Shown here piece by piece: positions 29,771-41,589 of a DNA stretch of 64,000 nt. Origin of the DNA: Ryuthela nishihirai (lineage: Eukaryota > Arthropoda > Arachnida > Araneae > Heptathelidae); contig JAWZYU010000013.1 of assembly GCA_038380435.1 (NCBI GenBank), positions 63,506,446-63,570,445 of the forward strand. Reading direction: 5' to 3'. Within the stretch, counting starts at the first letter, position 1; every line of letters starts with the position of its first letter. The position numbers and the translations under genes were made by a program. The notes under the pieces were generated by a model. That model saw nothing but the letters and a program-made list of their open reading frames with translations, was not told the DNA's origin and made no database searches.

Positions 29771-30149
29771 TTGGGTTGTTTTACCTCTGAGCAGCACTTT
29801 TTTTGCACACCATGGGCTAAATGGTCAGAGTCACATGGACCCGAAGGCTCAGAGAGGGTTAGGGGAGGGGACCCACTGGAATAGCTGTTGGGAGATATAT
29901 GGTAGCCTCCCGTAAAGGCCATCAAGCATGTTCTTTAACATGCACAGAGTATGGCTCTACCCGCACACGGACCACGGCTTTAACGCCCCATGCGACGGAC
30001 GGCACCTTTCCAAGCCCATCGATGTCCCCTACTGACTGTGGGCAGGGAATTTTGTGGAGATAAATCTCAATGCTGACCCAGCTGGGACTCGAACCTGGGA
30101 ACTACAGATTACGAGCCTGGCGCGTTACCGACAGAGCCACCCCCGCCCC
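29771..30149 (-). mobile_element. SINE family A copy with perfect target duplication
   Basis: Inverse orientation: TTGGGTTGTTTTACCTCTGA at the left is the tail and CACCCCCGCCCC at the right is the head. A perfect 14-bp target duplication, AGATTTTAATGTAG, flanks it at 29757-29770 and 30150-30163. Confidence 0.92.
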
Positions 30150-30183
30150 AGATTTTAATGTAGAATTTCTATGATAATGAACT

Positions 30184-30480
30184 TGAATAACTCCGCTTTC
30201 TAATAAGAATAGAATTGCATGTTTAGGAATTATTTGTCCTATTGTATGCACAGCTATTGTATACACAACTAACGAAAATATAAATATTCCAGAGTTTCAC
30301 AGCAAGCTTCTACAGTACTTCGTCCAAAGTTTGAAACGAATCACTCATCCATCTGTCAGTTTTCTAGCACGGAAAAATGGCTGTCATCTGGTGGGCAATT
30401 AGATCATTAATAGCAATTGACTCCTTTTTCTAATAAGAACAGTATTGCATGTTTAAGAATTATTTTATTCTATTATGTGA
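30184..30480 (+). repeat. Direct repeat pair
   Basis: CTCC-(G/T)-TTTCTAATAAGAA-AG-ATTGCATGTTTA-GAATTAT occurs at about 30189-30236 and 30421-30469. The intervening and following sequence (to 30660) shows no gene I can support. Confidence 0.6.
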
Positions 30481-31049
30481 AAAAAAAAGAAGAGAAAAAC
30501 TCAGATTTTGGTATCGGAAATGGCTACAAGAGAAGCAATTATATTCATGTATGAGTTTGTTAAAGGAACTTAGCTGTAACGATTTACGCAACTATCTCAA
30601 ATATTTGCAAATGAGTGGAGAAATATATATTATACAAGAAAAGGGCTAGGGTGCAGTTCACGGGACAACATGGCGCTCCTATAAATGTAACGTAAGAGAG
30701 GGGAACCTAATCTATGACAAAGGGGTTAGAGGTTCTAACAGAATTGAACGAGAAGTTTCGGCGGCATATAAATATCACATTTCGATATTTTTTAGGTTTA
30801 TAAAGGGACTAGGGTTTATAATATATTTCATTTTATAATATATTATAAAAATATATCTGAAATGAATATATGTTTTTTTTAACTATCATGTGGAGACGAA
30901 TGCTGCAAATTAAAAATATTGTTAGTAATGCAGATTATCTACGTAGAAGACCTCCTAGGAACCAAAATTCATTGATATTTAGGCTTTTGGAGGTAAGAGT
31001 TTTATGTGTGGTTATCCTTTGATTTCATCCTTTTTTTGGATTTTTTTTT

Positions 31050-31385
31050 AAAGTACGAAACGAAAGTCTTGTTTAGTGATATGCTTTAGTCAAAATAGTT
31101 GTCTTCGATAAGCATATTTTCTTCGTGGGGGGAGACCTTTTTCAAGTGCAGAACCCAAATTTGTTCTTTGGGGATAAGTTTCGGTTAAAATAGTTGCCTC
31201 CGATGTGATTTTTTTTTGCGGGAGTTGGGGGGTGGGGGCTTTTTATATGTCACAGAAAAAATTCTTTGTCAAGCGATATGTTCAGATTAAAACTGTTGTC
31301 TCCTACACGATTTTTTTTTTCGTGCGGAACGAAAATTTATTGTTTAGCGATATTAGATTATTGTCACCTATGAGATTATATATTG
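31050..31385 (+). repeat. Diverged tandem repeat, about 80-100 bp period
   Basis: Four diverged units share GAAA-TTTGTT-(T/A)AG(C/T)GATA-G-TT-AG-T-AAA--(A/T)GTTG(C/T)CTCCGA--(T)GATTTTTTTTCG-G at about 31055, 31150, 31265 and 31330. Confidence 0.55.
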
Positions 31386-31439
31386 TTATGACGGATGAAC
31401 GAGCAATAATGAAACCGTGATTCTGATGCTCGCGTTTAT

Positions 31440-32575
31440 TTCAGCATGAGAATTACGTCACTACCCACTTCAAACGAACTTAACTTAGAAATAAAGAATA
31501 GGAGAGTGGTAATTAGGACGAATTTGTGTGAAGGAAAACGTAGTTTGTTTTAGTCTGTGCACTATAATATAAAGAAGAAATATTTTTATTTGGTGTGTGC
31601 GTGGGAGGTTAAATAAGTTTATTAGTTAAGTCTTGTTAGTGATCAAGTAAGAAAAAGAATTCGTCGTCTTATGCGTGGTGATCAACGTCTGAAAAGAATT
31701 GGTTCTGAGAACCCAGTATACTTCGCCTCTGTTTTAGAGTACTTGATGATAAAACCTTAGAAGGAAGTCATTTATTTGGTGTATAGTAATTTAGTTTCTT
31801 TAGGAATTAGTAAGTTTATTCTCGATAGATTGCAAGTTTGTTAACAAATATGATAATGCCACTTATCGAGTGTTGTAAAATGCCTTATATTATGCTTTGT
31901 GTGGAGATAGTAAGAATTATAGAGCCTTATTCATCTCTTTAAAGAAATCTTGGAAAACAACTCTTTGTAAGAATAGTGATAAGGTTCAATGTTCTTTTGA
32001 AGGTCTATTTTTATATTGATGAAGATTTGTGTTGGTTGAATTTAGTTTATATAAAAGTTTTCATTCATACTTTTGCAATAAATTACATTATTTTAGTATT
32101 ATTGTTACTAATTATTATTTTTGAACTCACGCTCAGTTTCCATCCATCAAATGCGACTGAAGAACAATGTAACGCATCAAAGATTATTAACTTTTCAATT
32201 TGAACCTTTTGTTTGATCCAAATTTATTCAAAATTCCGGATAGCTTTGTCAGGTGCCAGGCAATATTAACTTGCCAAATAAAGTTGAAATAGGGTTTGTG
32301 AGGATTTGTCTAGCGTTGCTTATCGAGTAAGAATTCAAAAGGGATTGTCAATTTTAATTAAATCTTAAATTGAATCAAAAATCAATTAGTGTTGCTTAAG
32401 AGAAAAATAGCAAAAATTCAAAAGTTTCTGAAACAACTTTCCAAAAAATTCCAAGACTCACCCTCAATTGAGGAATACAAAAGTTGGAGTACTAATAACC
32501 TCACATCTATCTAAATCTCTACTAACAGCTCCCATTCTTCACTCAAAAAACTTTCAGTTCTAAATCTTTTTGTTG
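31440..32575. other. Gene-free AT-rich stretch
   Basis: One open frame of 75 codons (31976-32203) is hydrophobic by composition only. No retroelement LTR pair around the neighbouring pol fragment was visible. Confidence 0.45.
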
Positions 32576-32579
32576 TTCA

Positions 32580-34153
32580 TTAACTAAGTGTTCCTTCTAT
32601 TCGACGGGAACTATTGTGGCGAGCGAGGAAGCAAAAGTCTAATCTTCCAACTCTAGTGTAACTTCTTCCCGGCCACACGGGAGCACGGGATAATGCATTT
32701 GGCAGCTGATGTGCACTTCCCTTTCGGTGCTTGAAATTGAATTCTTGTAGGCATAATGCCCAGCGCATTAGACGACCTGTTAAATTTGTGTACGTCTGCA
32801 ACCATTGTAAAGCAGCAAGGTCAGTAAATATAGTAATGTCGGACGTGTCTAATTTCACTTTAAATTTTTCTAGAGCCCATATTACGCTTAGACATTCTTT
32901 TTCAGTCGCTGTATAATTTCTTTCAGTGTGACTCAAACTGCTACTGGCATACATGATGACGTGTTCACTATTGTCATCGTGTATTTGGCTAAGCATAGCA
33001 CGGAGACAAACGTCGGAAGCATCAGTGTAAATCTTAAAAGGTTTGCTGATTGCAGCAAGGCCAACACGTTAGCATGACAAAATGCATTTTTTAAGGTCTG
33101 AAATGCTGTGTCGCAAAAAAAGTGTCCAATGGAACCGTTTTCACTTTCGTCGTTATTCACATAAAAGTTCGGTCAAATTAAGTACATATTGTCGGTACCA
33201 ACCACAAATTTCTAGAAATCTGCTAAGTTGCTTTGAATTGCGCGGTGTGGGAAATAGTTTCATGGCTTCAACTTTATTAGGTAATGTTCTTATTCCATCT
33301 GCATTAACCGTAAAACCGAGGTATTGAACGTCTTCTCGGAGAAATGTGCATTTAGATAATTTTATGATGAGCCCCGGCTTCTCTTAACCTTGAGAACACC
33401 AAATCAGAATCCCGCAGATGCTCAGAAAAATCAGTGGAAAAAATTACTTTGTCATCTAAGTACACTTCACAAAAGTTTCCTTTCAGATCGCCTAGAACCA
33501 CGGACATAAGACGTTGAAACATGGCTGGTGCTCCTGATAAGCCAAATGGTAAACAACGAAATTGGAATAATCCATCCTTTGTGTGGAAAGCTGTTTTCGG
33601 CCGATCTGGTGGATATACAGACACTTGCCAATATCCTGAAGACAAATCTAGTGTGCTCATAAATTTCTTGCCAGCCAGTTGTGTCACTAGATTCTGAACA
33701 GACTGTGACAGTATTTAGTTTTCGATAGTCCACATAAAATCTGAAATCGTCAGTTTTCTTTTTAACGAGGACGACCAGTGAAGCCCAAGGGTTAAAACTT
33801 GGTTCTCTTATCCCATCCTGTAACATTTCTTTAATTTGTGCAGAGATTATTTCTTCTTTACTGGGAGGATAATTGAATGGTTTGCTATAAACAGGTCTAC
33901 TATTTCCGGTGTCGATATGATGCTCCAAAATCTGACATCTGCCAGACTTGTTATTAAAAAGTTCGTAATTAGCCTTGAGCAGAGCTTCTAACTTAACTCT
34001 CTCGTTACTATCTAAATGAGCGCTGTCTTGTTTTCTAATATCCGATTTTTATCAGATCGATATCAAGTTTTCCTTTCATTGTTGCTTTCAGCGAAATAGT
34101 ATTATTAGCAAAATCAAATTCTATCAAGTGTTTTTATATCGCATCTATTACTA
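32580..34153 (-). pseudogene. Ty3/gypsy retrotransposon pol fragment (protease edge, RT, RNase H)
   Basis: Read leftward: a degenerate stretch (34150-33930, 'HLIEFDFANNTISLKA') before RT, then 'HHIDTGNSRPVYSKPFNYPPS', 'GIREPSFNPWASLVVLVKKK', 'FYVDYRKLN', 'MSTLDLSSGYWQV', 'FQFRCLPFGLSGAPAMFQRLM' and the catalytic 'VYLDDKVIFS' (about 33455). RNase H follows: 'HVIMYASSSLSHTERNYTATEKECL' region, 'FTDLAALQWL' and 'NALSRAP'. The order and motifs are those of Ty3/gypsy pol. Frame changes near 33700, 33350, 33160 and 33000 break it; integrase and LTRs are absent. Its upstream end coincides with the DD41D element. Confidence 0.85.
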
Positions 34154-34164
34154 TCAAGGAGTCA

Positions 34165-35662
34165 TACAGGGTGATTCAGAATTCATCATCAATATTTGGT
34201 GGGGAGGTAAGTAATAAGAAACGAAGGAGATTTCACATAGGAAAGCATGGGCACATATGCCATGTAGTAGGGCAAAATGACCCCAGTTCAATGATGGAAA
34301 GAACACATAAGAAGGAAGTGGTAAGGAAAAAACATTTATTATCTTACATGTAACATTTCTTTGCATTGGTTGTACAGACTTACAAGAGGTGCTCGAACTG
34401 CCGACCATGTGCTAGAATGCATGACTCACAACTGCGTTGCATGGACAGCCGGACCCTGTGGAAGATGCCTGGCATTTCCCGGATGTTTGAGGCAGCAACT
34501 GATATGTGTGCTACAAGATCCATAGCACTATCAACAGGGGTCTCGTACACCATGTTTTTCATAGCACCCAATACAAAGAAATCGATTGGAGATAAATCCG
34601 GTGAACGTGGTGGCCAAGAAACCGGTCCACCGCGGCCAATCCATTGACCACCAAACTGTCTGCGTAGGTAAGCACGCACAGCATTTGCGAAATGTGCAGG
34701 AGCGCCGCCATGCTGGAACCACATTCGCCGGAGACTACCATCAGGAACCTCGTTCAGAAGATCCGGTAACACAGTCTGAAGAAATGTTAAGTACTTGGCA
34801 CCGTCCAAACGGGATGGTAGTAAATACGGGCCCAACAAACAGTCACCGACAATCCCAGTCCACACATTGACAGCAAAACGTTGTTGCGCAGCTCCAGGTC
34901 TTGTACCATGTGGGTTCTGATGAGCCCACACATGCCAATTGTGTGTGTTGAAGACACCCTCTCGAGTGAACAACGCCTCATCGGTGAAAAGAACATACGT
35001 TGGGAAATTGGGATCAACGGCTGTTCTTTGCATGAACCACTGACAAAAAATAACACGTTTGGGATGGTCGTCTGCTGCCAATAATTGCACTCTTTGCAGA
35101 TGAAACGGATGTAACCCTTCATCGTGTAATATCCGCCACGCTGTTGCTTGCGAAATTCCAAACTGCCTAGCCATACCTCGTGTGCTAGCACCAGGTTGTT
35201 CCTCGATTTCCTGTAGGACAGCTTCCTCTACTGCTACTGGCTGTGCCGATCTGCGCCTCCCTCGATTAATATTACTAGCAGCAAACGATCCTGTTTCACG
35301 CAGTTGGCGATGAATACGTGAAAACATTTGATGCTGTGGCACACGGTGGTTTGGGAAGCGCGCTGCATACAATTGCCTGGCTCGAAGACATCTTTCTCCT
35401 GCCGCACCGTAAGTTACATGCATATCTGCACATTCATTCCACGTATACCGGTTCATGTTACTTCTGCAAATTCACCTTGTCGAATGACAACTGACTGCAC
35501 GCGTCAAACAGCTGTGCTTCTGTATGAGAGGTGTGTACACACAGTGCCCTCTACACCACCATGCGTTCGTCTGCCCCCATACTTTCCTATGTGAAATCTC
35601 TTTCTTTTCTTATTCCCTTCCTCCCCACTAAATATTGATGATGAATTCTGAATCACCCTGTA
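34165..35662 (-). mobile_element. DD41D IS630/Tc1/mariner transposon, structurally complete
   Basis: Element 34167-35660 (1,494 bp) flanked by TA dinucleotides (34165-34166, 35661-35662). Terminal inverted repeats of about 85 bp, starting CAGGGTGATTCAGAATTCAT, are identical over the first 31 bp and nearly so to the shared ATTTCACATAGGAAAG block. One transposase ORF fills the inside on the minus strand. The high end-to-end identity suggests recent insertion relative to its surroundings. Confidence 0.92.
34380..35456 (-). CDS. DD41D transposase, full-length frame with catalytic Asp replaced by Gly
   Basis: A 358-residue uninterrupted frame from ATG 35456. N-terminal helix-turn-helix region (residues about 1-120, including 'STRGMARQFGISQATAWRIL'). 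The DDE/D domain has D159 in 'YVLFTDEALFTREG', then 'WFQHGGAPAHF' where the second catalytic Asp is expected at residue 250 but the codon is GGC (Gly), and D292 in 'SPDLSPIDFFVLG'. Spacing from 250 to 292 leaves 41 residues, hence DD41D. The single change should prevent catalysis although everything else looks sound. The element could still be mobilised in trans through its good ends. This HTH/DDE family is very common in arthropods. Confidence 0.88.
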   Translation of the reverse strand: MNRYTWNECADMHVTYGAAGERCLRARQLYAARFPNHRVPQHQMFSRIHRQLRETGSFAASNINRGRRRSAQPVAVEEAVLQEIEEQPGASTRGMARQFGISQATAWRILHDEGLHPFHLQRVQLLAADDHPKRVIFCQWFMQRTAVDPNFPTYVLFTDEALFTREGVFNTHNWHVWAHQNPHGTRPGAAQQRFAVNVWTGIVGDCLLGPYLLPSRLDGAKYLTFLQTVLPDLLNEVPDGSLRRMWFQHGGAPAHFANAVRAYLRRQFGGQWIGRGGPVSWPPRSPDLSPIDFFVLGAMKNMVYETPVDSAMDLVAHISVAASNIREMPGIFHRVRLSMQRSCESCILAHGRQFEHLL

Positions 35663-35699
35663 TAATAATGAAGCTGATTAATCAATTTCCAAAAATCCC

Positions 35700-37260
35700 T
35701 ACAAAAGAACCTGCAAAATGCTTTTTTTTTATCCTTCCCTACCATTTTTTTTCCTTTTATTATTTTTTTCCGGAGTTAAATGCTTTTTCTTTTGATATGT
35801 AATATGTATTATATCATTCATTAGTTTTTCATAATAAGGCTCAAAAGTTGTTGTTTCTTAAAGAAAGGAAATGTCTCTGTAAGGGTTAAATAAGTGCAGA
35901 CACAGAAGACTGCACTAGGTCAGAGTCAATTAATGCTAATCTGCGGTCTATGCAAGAAATTTCTTATAATTTTTTTGCTTTAAAGACAGGTTATAATGAC
36001 ATTTTCCAATTTCAGAGAAAAAAGACAGAATGACTTTCATTGCTTTACTGTGATTGCTTGATATTACTCACATGTGAAAACACTAAAATGTCACTGGGCA
36101 TTTCATGATTCCCAGTGATTCATTGAAAGTTAACAATTGCAATTTTTCTTATTAATTATCAGCTGGTTAATTATTAACTGCATATGTGCACTTCGGAACT
36201 AAAGATAATTAGGATATTATGTTTTCCCTCTTTTGCTCTTATAGCTAAAAAAAAATAAAAAATAAATATGGTCCTGGCTGAATTTGTAGGTAAAAAGATA
36301 TTTTGAGACAGACAAACCAACAGTTAAAAAAATAACCCATGGGGATTTTTCCAGCTATATAAAACTGAAACAATTATGAAATTAGAGTTTTAGAAGCTAT
36401 ATCTGAGTTTTTATCATTTGCATTATTACCATAATCCACATATCCATAATAGCATTTGCCATTGAACAGTATTTGTTTCCTAATTGACTTCTTAGAATAT
36501 AATAAAGTGAATATCATATGCTTCTACTTACTATCAGTAAAATTTTCCATGCAGAAAACTTCAATAAATCCAGGAAGGTCATCTACAGATCTACACTTAG
36601 TTAAAATTGCGGAGCTATTGGGAAAGAAGTCTCTCACAAATTCATAAGCCTTTTAAAGAAAAAATTGAACCTCAATTTTTAATCAGCCTTTTGGAGAATA
36701 AAAATATAATATCATGGTAAACCTATTTACCTCTTGGCAATAAAATATGCCTTTGCTTCTTTCAGCATTTTTGCTGTGAATTTCTGAACAGGTTTAAAGT
36801 TATATCTAGAAACAGGCTTTGGTGTTTCAGTGTCATCTTGATGAGCTTTTGAGCCTTAAACGAATCTAATATTTCTTTGAAAGAAGAAGAGTCTGATTGC
36901 TTGGCTTTTAGCTGGCAATAATATCACCATAGCATTTTCTTTAAGTTTCGATTTCATTTTGCACTAACATCAACTTTCTCTTAAATTTTCTAGTAACTCC
37001 TTTTACACAGCATAAGTGATCATTTTTATAAGCAATATCTGTTCTCATTGCAATTTATATTATTTCTTCGACAAATGTCTCGCAATATAAGAGGTTTCCA
37101 ATTTGACAGCTTACATCTGTTACAAAAGTGAATAAAGTTGGCACAGCATCACTACTGTGCATTTTCTGAAGCTTTATTTTTAAAACAGCAAAATGCTGGG
37201 AACAGAATATTATTAGCTACTGTTTAAAGAGTGACAGTGGAGCATCTACCACAATTGACC
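35700..37260 (-). pseudogene. P-element-like (THAP) transposase relic, left arm
   Basis: Read leftward: 'FCSQHFAVLKIKLQKM' and 'SDAVPTLFTF' at about 37205-37125 are the last part of a THAP zinc-finger domain (C-x2-H pair, then the terminal A-V-P-T-L-F motif). A Lys-rich coiled-coil zone follows, then 'SVDDLPGFIEVFCMENF' and 'SIRKQILFNGK' with 'YGYVDYGNNANDKNSD' around 36600-36430. The order THAP, coiled coil, RNase-H-like catalytic region is that of P-element/THAP9 transposases. Stops and frameshifts are frequent; the first part of the THAP domain was not recognised. Confidence 0.6.
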
Positions 37261-38289
37261 AGCCTTAGCATTACAACGTAAAATTTGTTATCAAATATTA
37301 AAAGCAAATTTCTAAGCTTCGTTTATTTCATGCAAAATTATAAAATCCGTATTCCAGGTGTTTCGTTTGAATAAAAAAAAAAAACAATTTGTGTTATTTT
37401 GGCAAAATAAAATTGCAAAGCAGAAGTCATAAAATTAATGTCTAAGTTTAATATTTCTTTTTGAAACAAAATTCACGAAAATTTTTTATAACATCCATGC
37501 TGTTTCAATGGTAAATCACCTTTTTTCATATGTAAATATTATTAGTTTTATTTATGAAAAAAAATCATCAACTGCATTTGTTATTATACTAGGACAGAAA
37601 GGTATTTTGAAATGTTTATTTATTTTTAGGCTTCTCTGCTTTAAAAATTTAAATTTAAAAGCATTTCACAATTTTCTTAAATTACTAACCTATGAAATAT
37701 CGAATTGCTACTTTTACAGTATTTCAGTAGTTAGTGCACAATTCAAGTAAGTGTAGGATCATGGTGAAATATTTGTTTATGCTATCGAAACACGCCTATC
37801 TCTCTGCCTCTCTGAGGAGTAGGCTTAAGATTTTGTACATGTTCACGGCGTCCATTGCCAGTCCTACCTCCAGTAATGTTATCTCGATGGTTGTGATGGA
37901 AAATTGTATCAAAATAAGAGTAGCGCTCGTCTTATCAAAATTTGCGTAAGCATACTTTTACTTTATTTTATGATAAGTGATGTGTAAATGACGTGAAAAG
38001 AGTCTTATTATTATAATTCTGATTCTGTGACCTAACGTCACTTAGTTATAAAATGCTGCTTACAAATCCGGCATTTGTCTGTTACACCGGGGAAACATTT
38101 GCATAAGCTGATAATCGCGCTAGCTATGATGCTAGAGGGGTCAGGCCCTACACGTGTGCATTAGCAGCTGACAATGAAAAGTCAGAGTTGCGCATGCTCA
38201 ACTCCTACAGCTGGGAAACAAGAATTATTATCAGCCCAAAAAGTGAAATAATAATCCTAAAATGATGAATATAACGTAAGTAAAGTAAA

Positions 38290-38925
38290 ACTGAATGGGT
38301 GGACCATCGCAACAGCCGAAATCCTATCTGGTATTTATGTCACCAGCGTGCAGATGTGGTTCACATCAATATTCATCCATACTTCCAGCAGCATATCTCA
38401 TAGTTCTGCCAGATTAGCCAGATGGCTGGGACGGCACTTCACTCCTTGCCCCAAGTAATCCCACATGTTTCCTATGGGATTCAAATCCTGGGATTTGGCA
38501 CGCCAGTCGAGATGTTCGAAGGCTTCAGAATGCTTGCTGTGCTAATCTGAAACACTTCGAGCCCTGTGCACGCGACAATTTTCATCTTGAAAGACTGGGG
38601 AAACCTTCTGGTGTTTACTGTGGAGATGCCACACAAAATGCAACATGTGGTCGTCCAATAGCTCCATTTAGCCCTTCTGGTTGTGAGGTCACCGCAACCA
38701 AAAGACTCATTTCATTCTACGTGAAACACACCCCCAGAACATCACAGAGCCACCTCCAGCTTGAACAGAACCTTGCACACAGTCTGTATGGAAAGCCTCG
38801 TGCAGCTTACGATGTACCCGTCTCCTCGTATCGTTCGAATACAAGGTAACTCATCCCATCGATCTGCATCCAAGAGTCGACAGTCCAGTCTTTATGCGCC
38901 GCGCCACTCTAGCCATGCAGCTCAT
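38290..38925 (-). pseudogene. Tc1-type transposase relic in the loop of the inverted repeat
   Basis: Leftward translation with several frame changes gives 'ADRWDELPCIRT', 'KLEVALCDVLGVCF', 'AFEHLDWRAKSQDLNPIGNMWDYLG' and 'HLANLAEL'. The S-x-D-L-N-P-I-x-x-x-W motif marks the third catalytic position region of Tc1/mariner transposases; the usual Glu after P-I is Gly here. No intact terminal repeats seen. Confidence 0.65.
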
Positions 38926-39619
38926 TGAAGTAATAATATTACTAGAGACAGGACTGGCAACGGACGCCATGAACGTGTACAAAATCTTAAGCCTACTCCT
39001 CAGTGAAGCAGAGAGATGCGTATTTGATTAACGTAAACAAACATTTCACCACGCTCTTATATATACATGAATTGTGTACTAACTACTGAAAAGTACTATA
39101 AAAGCAGCAATTCGACATTTCATAGGTTAGTAATTTACGAATATTGTGAAATGCTTTTAAATTTAAATTGTTAAAGCAGAGAGACCTAAAAATAAATAAA
39201 GCATTTTAAAATCCCATTCTATCCTAGTATAATATCAGATGTAGTTCACGTTTTTTTTCATAAATGAAACTAATAATATTTAGATACGAAAAGAAGGTGA
39301 TTTATAGATTCAAACAGCATGGAATTTACAGAATATTTTCGTGAATTTTGTTTCTAAAAGAAAATATTGAACTTAGACATCAATTTTATGAGACTTCTGC
39401 TTTGCATTTTTATTTTGCCAAAATAACACAAATCGTTTTTTTTTCTCAAACGAAACGCCTGAAATAGGGATTCTATAATTTTGTATGTGATAAATGAAGT
39501 CTAAAAATTTTCTCTTCATGTTTGATGAAAAATTTTATGAGTTGAAATGCTAAGGCTTGTCAGTTGTGGTTGAAAGCTCCACTGCCTCTCTTTAAACAGT
39601 AGTTAATACTATCTGTTTC

Positions 39620-41000
39620 CAGCATTTTACTGTTTTAAAAGTAAAACTCCAGAAAATGGCTCAGTAGGATTAATTAATGATGCTGTGCCAACTTTATTCA
39701 CTTTTGTAACAAATGCCTCTATTGAGAGACACTTGTACAAGATATGATAGAAATTGCAATGAGGACAGATATTGCCTATAAAAATGATCACTTATGCTAT
39801 GAAAGAGGGAAGAGTCCTAGAAAATTTAAGAGAGAGTTGAGGTCAGTGCAGAGTGAAATCCAGAGCTTAAAGAAAATGCTATGGTGAAATTACCAGCTAA
39901 GAGCCAAGCAATCAGACTCTTCTATTTTAAAAGATATATTTGTTTAAGGCTCAAAAGCACATCAAGATGACATTGAGACACTAAAGCCTGTGTTTCTAGA
40001 TATAACTTTAAACCTGTTCAGAAATTCACAGCAAAAATGCTGAAAGAAGCAAAGGCATATTTTACTGCCAAGAGGTTTCCATGATAATTTCATTATCATG
40101 GTAACCTCTTGGCAATTCATTTACGTTATATACATCATAAAGGTTTACCATGATAATTTCATTCTCCAAAGGCTTATTAAAAATTGAGGTTCTATTTTTT
40201 TTTTAAAAAAAAAGGCTTATGAATTTGTAAGAGAAAATCTACTTTTCCAAAAGCTCCAAAATTTTAACTTCTGCAGATCTGTAGATGGCCTTCCTGGATT
40301 TATTGAAGTTTTCTGCATGGAAACTTTTACTGATATTAAGCAGAAGCATATGATATTCACTTTATTATTTGAGGAGAAGTCAATTAGGAAACAAATACTG
40401 TTCAATGGCAAATGATATTGGGGATATGTAGATTATGGTAATAATGCTAATGATAAAAATTCAGGTATAGCTTCTGAAACTCTAATTTTTATGTTTGTTT
40501 CAGTTTTACATAGCTGGAAAATTCCCATACGTTATTTTTTTAACAGTTGGTTTGTATGGCTCAAAATATATTTTTACTTACAAATTCAGGAGAACCATAT
40601 TTAAATTTATTTTAAGCTATAAGAGCAAAAGAGGAAACTATAATAACCTAATGAACTTTAGTTCCAAAGTGCACACGTGCAGTTAATAATTAACTGGCTG
40701 ATAATTAATAAGAAAAATGGGAATTGTTTAACTTTCAATGATATTAAAATCGTTGGCAGCAATAATGAAATGTCCAGTGACATTTTAGGTGTTTCTCACA
40801 TGTGGATAATATCAATCAATCATAGTAAATCAATGAAGGTCATTCTGTCTCTTTTCCTTGAAATTCAAAAATGTTATAATAGGCTGTCTTTATAGCAAAA
40901 AAATTATGAAAAATTTCTTGCATAGAATGTAAATTAGCATTAGACTCTCACCTAATGCAGTCTTCTGCAGTTTTTCTATGTGTGCACTTATTGAATCCTT
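39620..41000 (+). pseudogene. P-element-like (THAP) transposase relic, right arm
   Basis: Mirror copy of the left-arm gene. 'ICFQHFTVLK' and, after a frame change, 'NDAVPTLFTF' (39679-39708) give the THAP end; 'RGKSPRKFKREL' with 'SVQSEIQSLKKML' (about 39805-39880) is the coiled coil. Then 'FCRSVDGLPGFIEVFCMETF' region, 'IFTLLFEEKSIRKQILFNGK', 'GYVDYGNNANDKNSG' and 'ASETLIFMFVSVLHSWKIPI' (about 40270-40535) form the best-preserved part of the RNase-H-like catalytic domain of P-type transposases. At least three stops or frame changes. Confidence 0.65.
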
Positions 41001-41589
41001 ACAAAGACAATTTTTTTTTCTTTAAGAAACAACTTTTGAGCCCCCTATTATGAAAAACTAATGAATGAAACAGTCCATATTACATATCAAAAGAAAAAGC
41101 ATTTAATTCTGGAAAAAAATGGTTGGGAAGCATAAAAAAGCATGTTGCAGATTCTTTTGTAGGGATTTTTGGAGACTGATTAATCAGCTTCTGTCACTTT
41201 AAAGGTTAATATTAAAAATTGAGGTTTTTTCGCCTTTCTTCTGTGTGTGCAATTGCAAAAATTACTGAACAGTGTCTTCCATGAGAAAACTTTATATTTT
41301 CAACAACAACCATTTCATACCTAGTTAAAAAATTCTGGTTAATGTCCTATATAGGCTTCAATGCATGTTGGTGCTCAAATCACTAGATAATCATATCACC
41401 AATAGGGAATTGGATGTGGAAGTTGACAATCATGCTTATAATATGAAAAAGAAACATTACAAAAGAATATGCTAAAATGGGACTTCACCATTTAGAGACA
41501 TAAATGAGAGAAATGTTAAAAGGCATCATATTAAAGCAAACATCTAAATTTGCATAAAACACAGTGACAAAAATATACTTTCCAGTAAC

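Larger units (their letters stand above)
35669..41200. repeat. 5.5-kb inverted repeat with 2.2-2.3-kb arms
   Basis: Left arm 35669 to about 37885; right arm about 38925-41200. Matching blocks in inverse order include GCTGATTAATC (35672/41181), GAAAAAGCATTTAA (35779/41091), TCATCTACAGATCT (36580/40270), the TTGGCACAGCATC block (37138/39679) and GACTGGCAA-GGACGCC (37848/38953). Divergence between the arms is appreciable, with indels (for example 40090-40200), so the duplication is old. The loop (37890-38925) contains a Tc1-type relic. Each arm holds one P-element-like transposase relic, diverging outward. Confidence 0.85.

Noticed and set aside
34586..35594. Rightward open frames of 67-94 codons across the DD41D transposon
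   Set aside because: Antisense shadows of the intact transposase frame.
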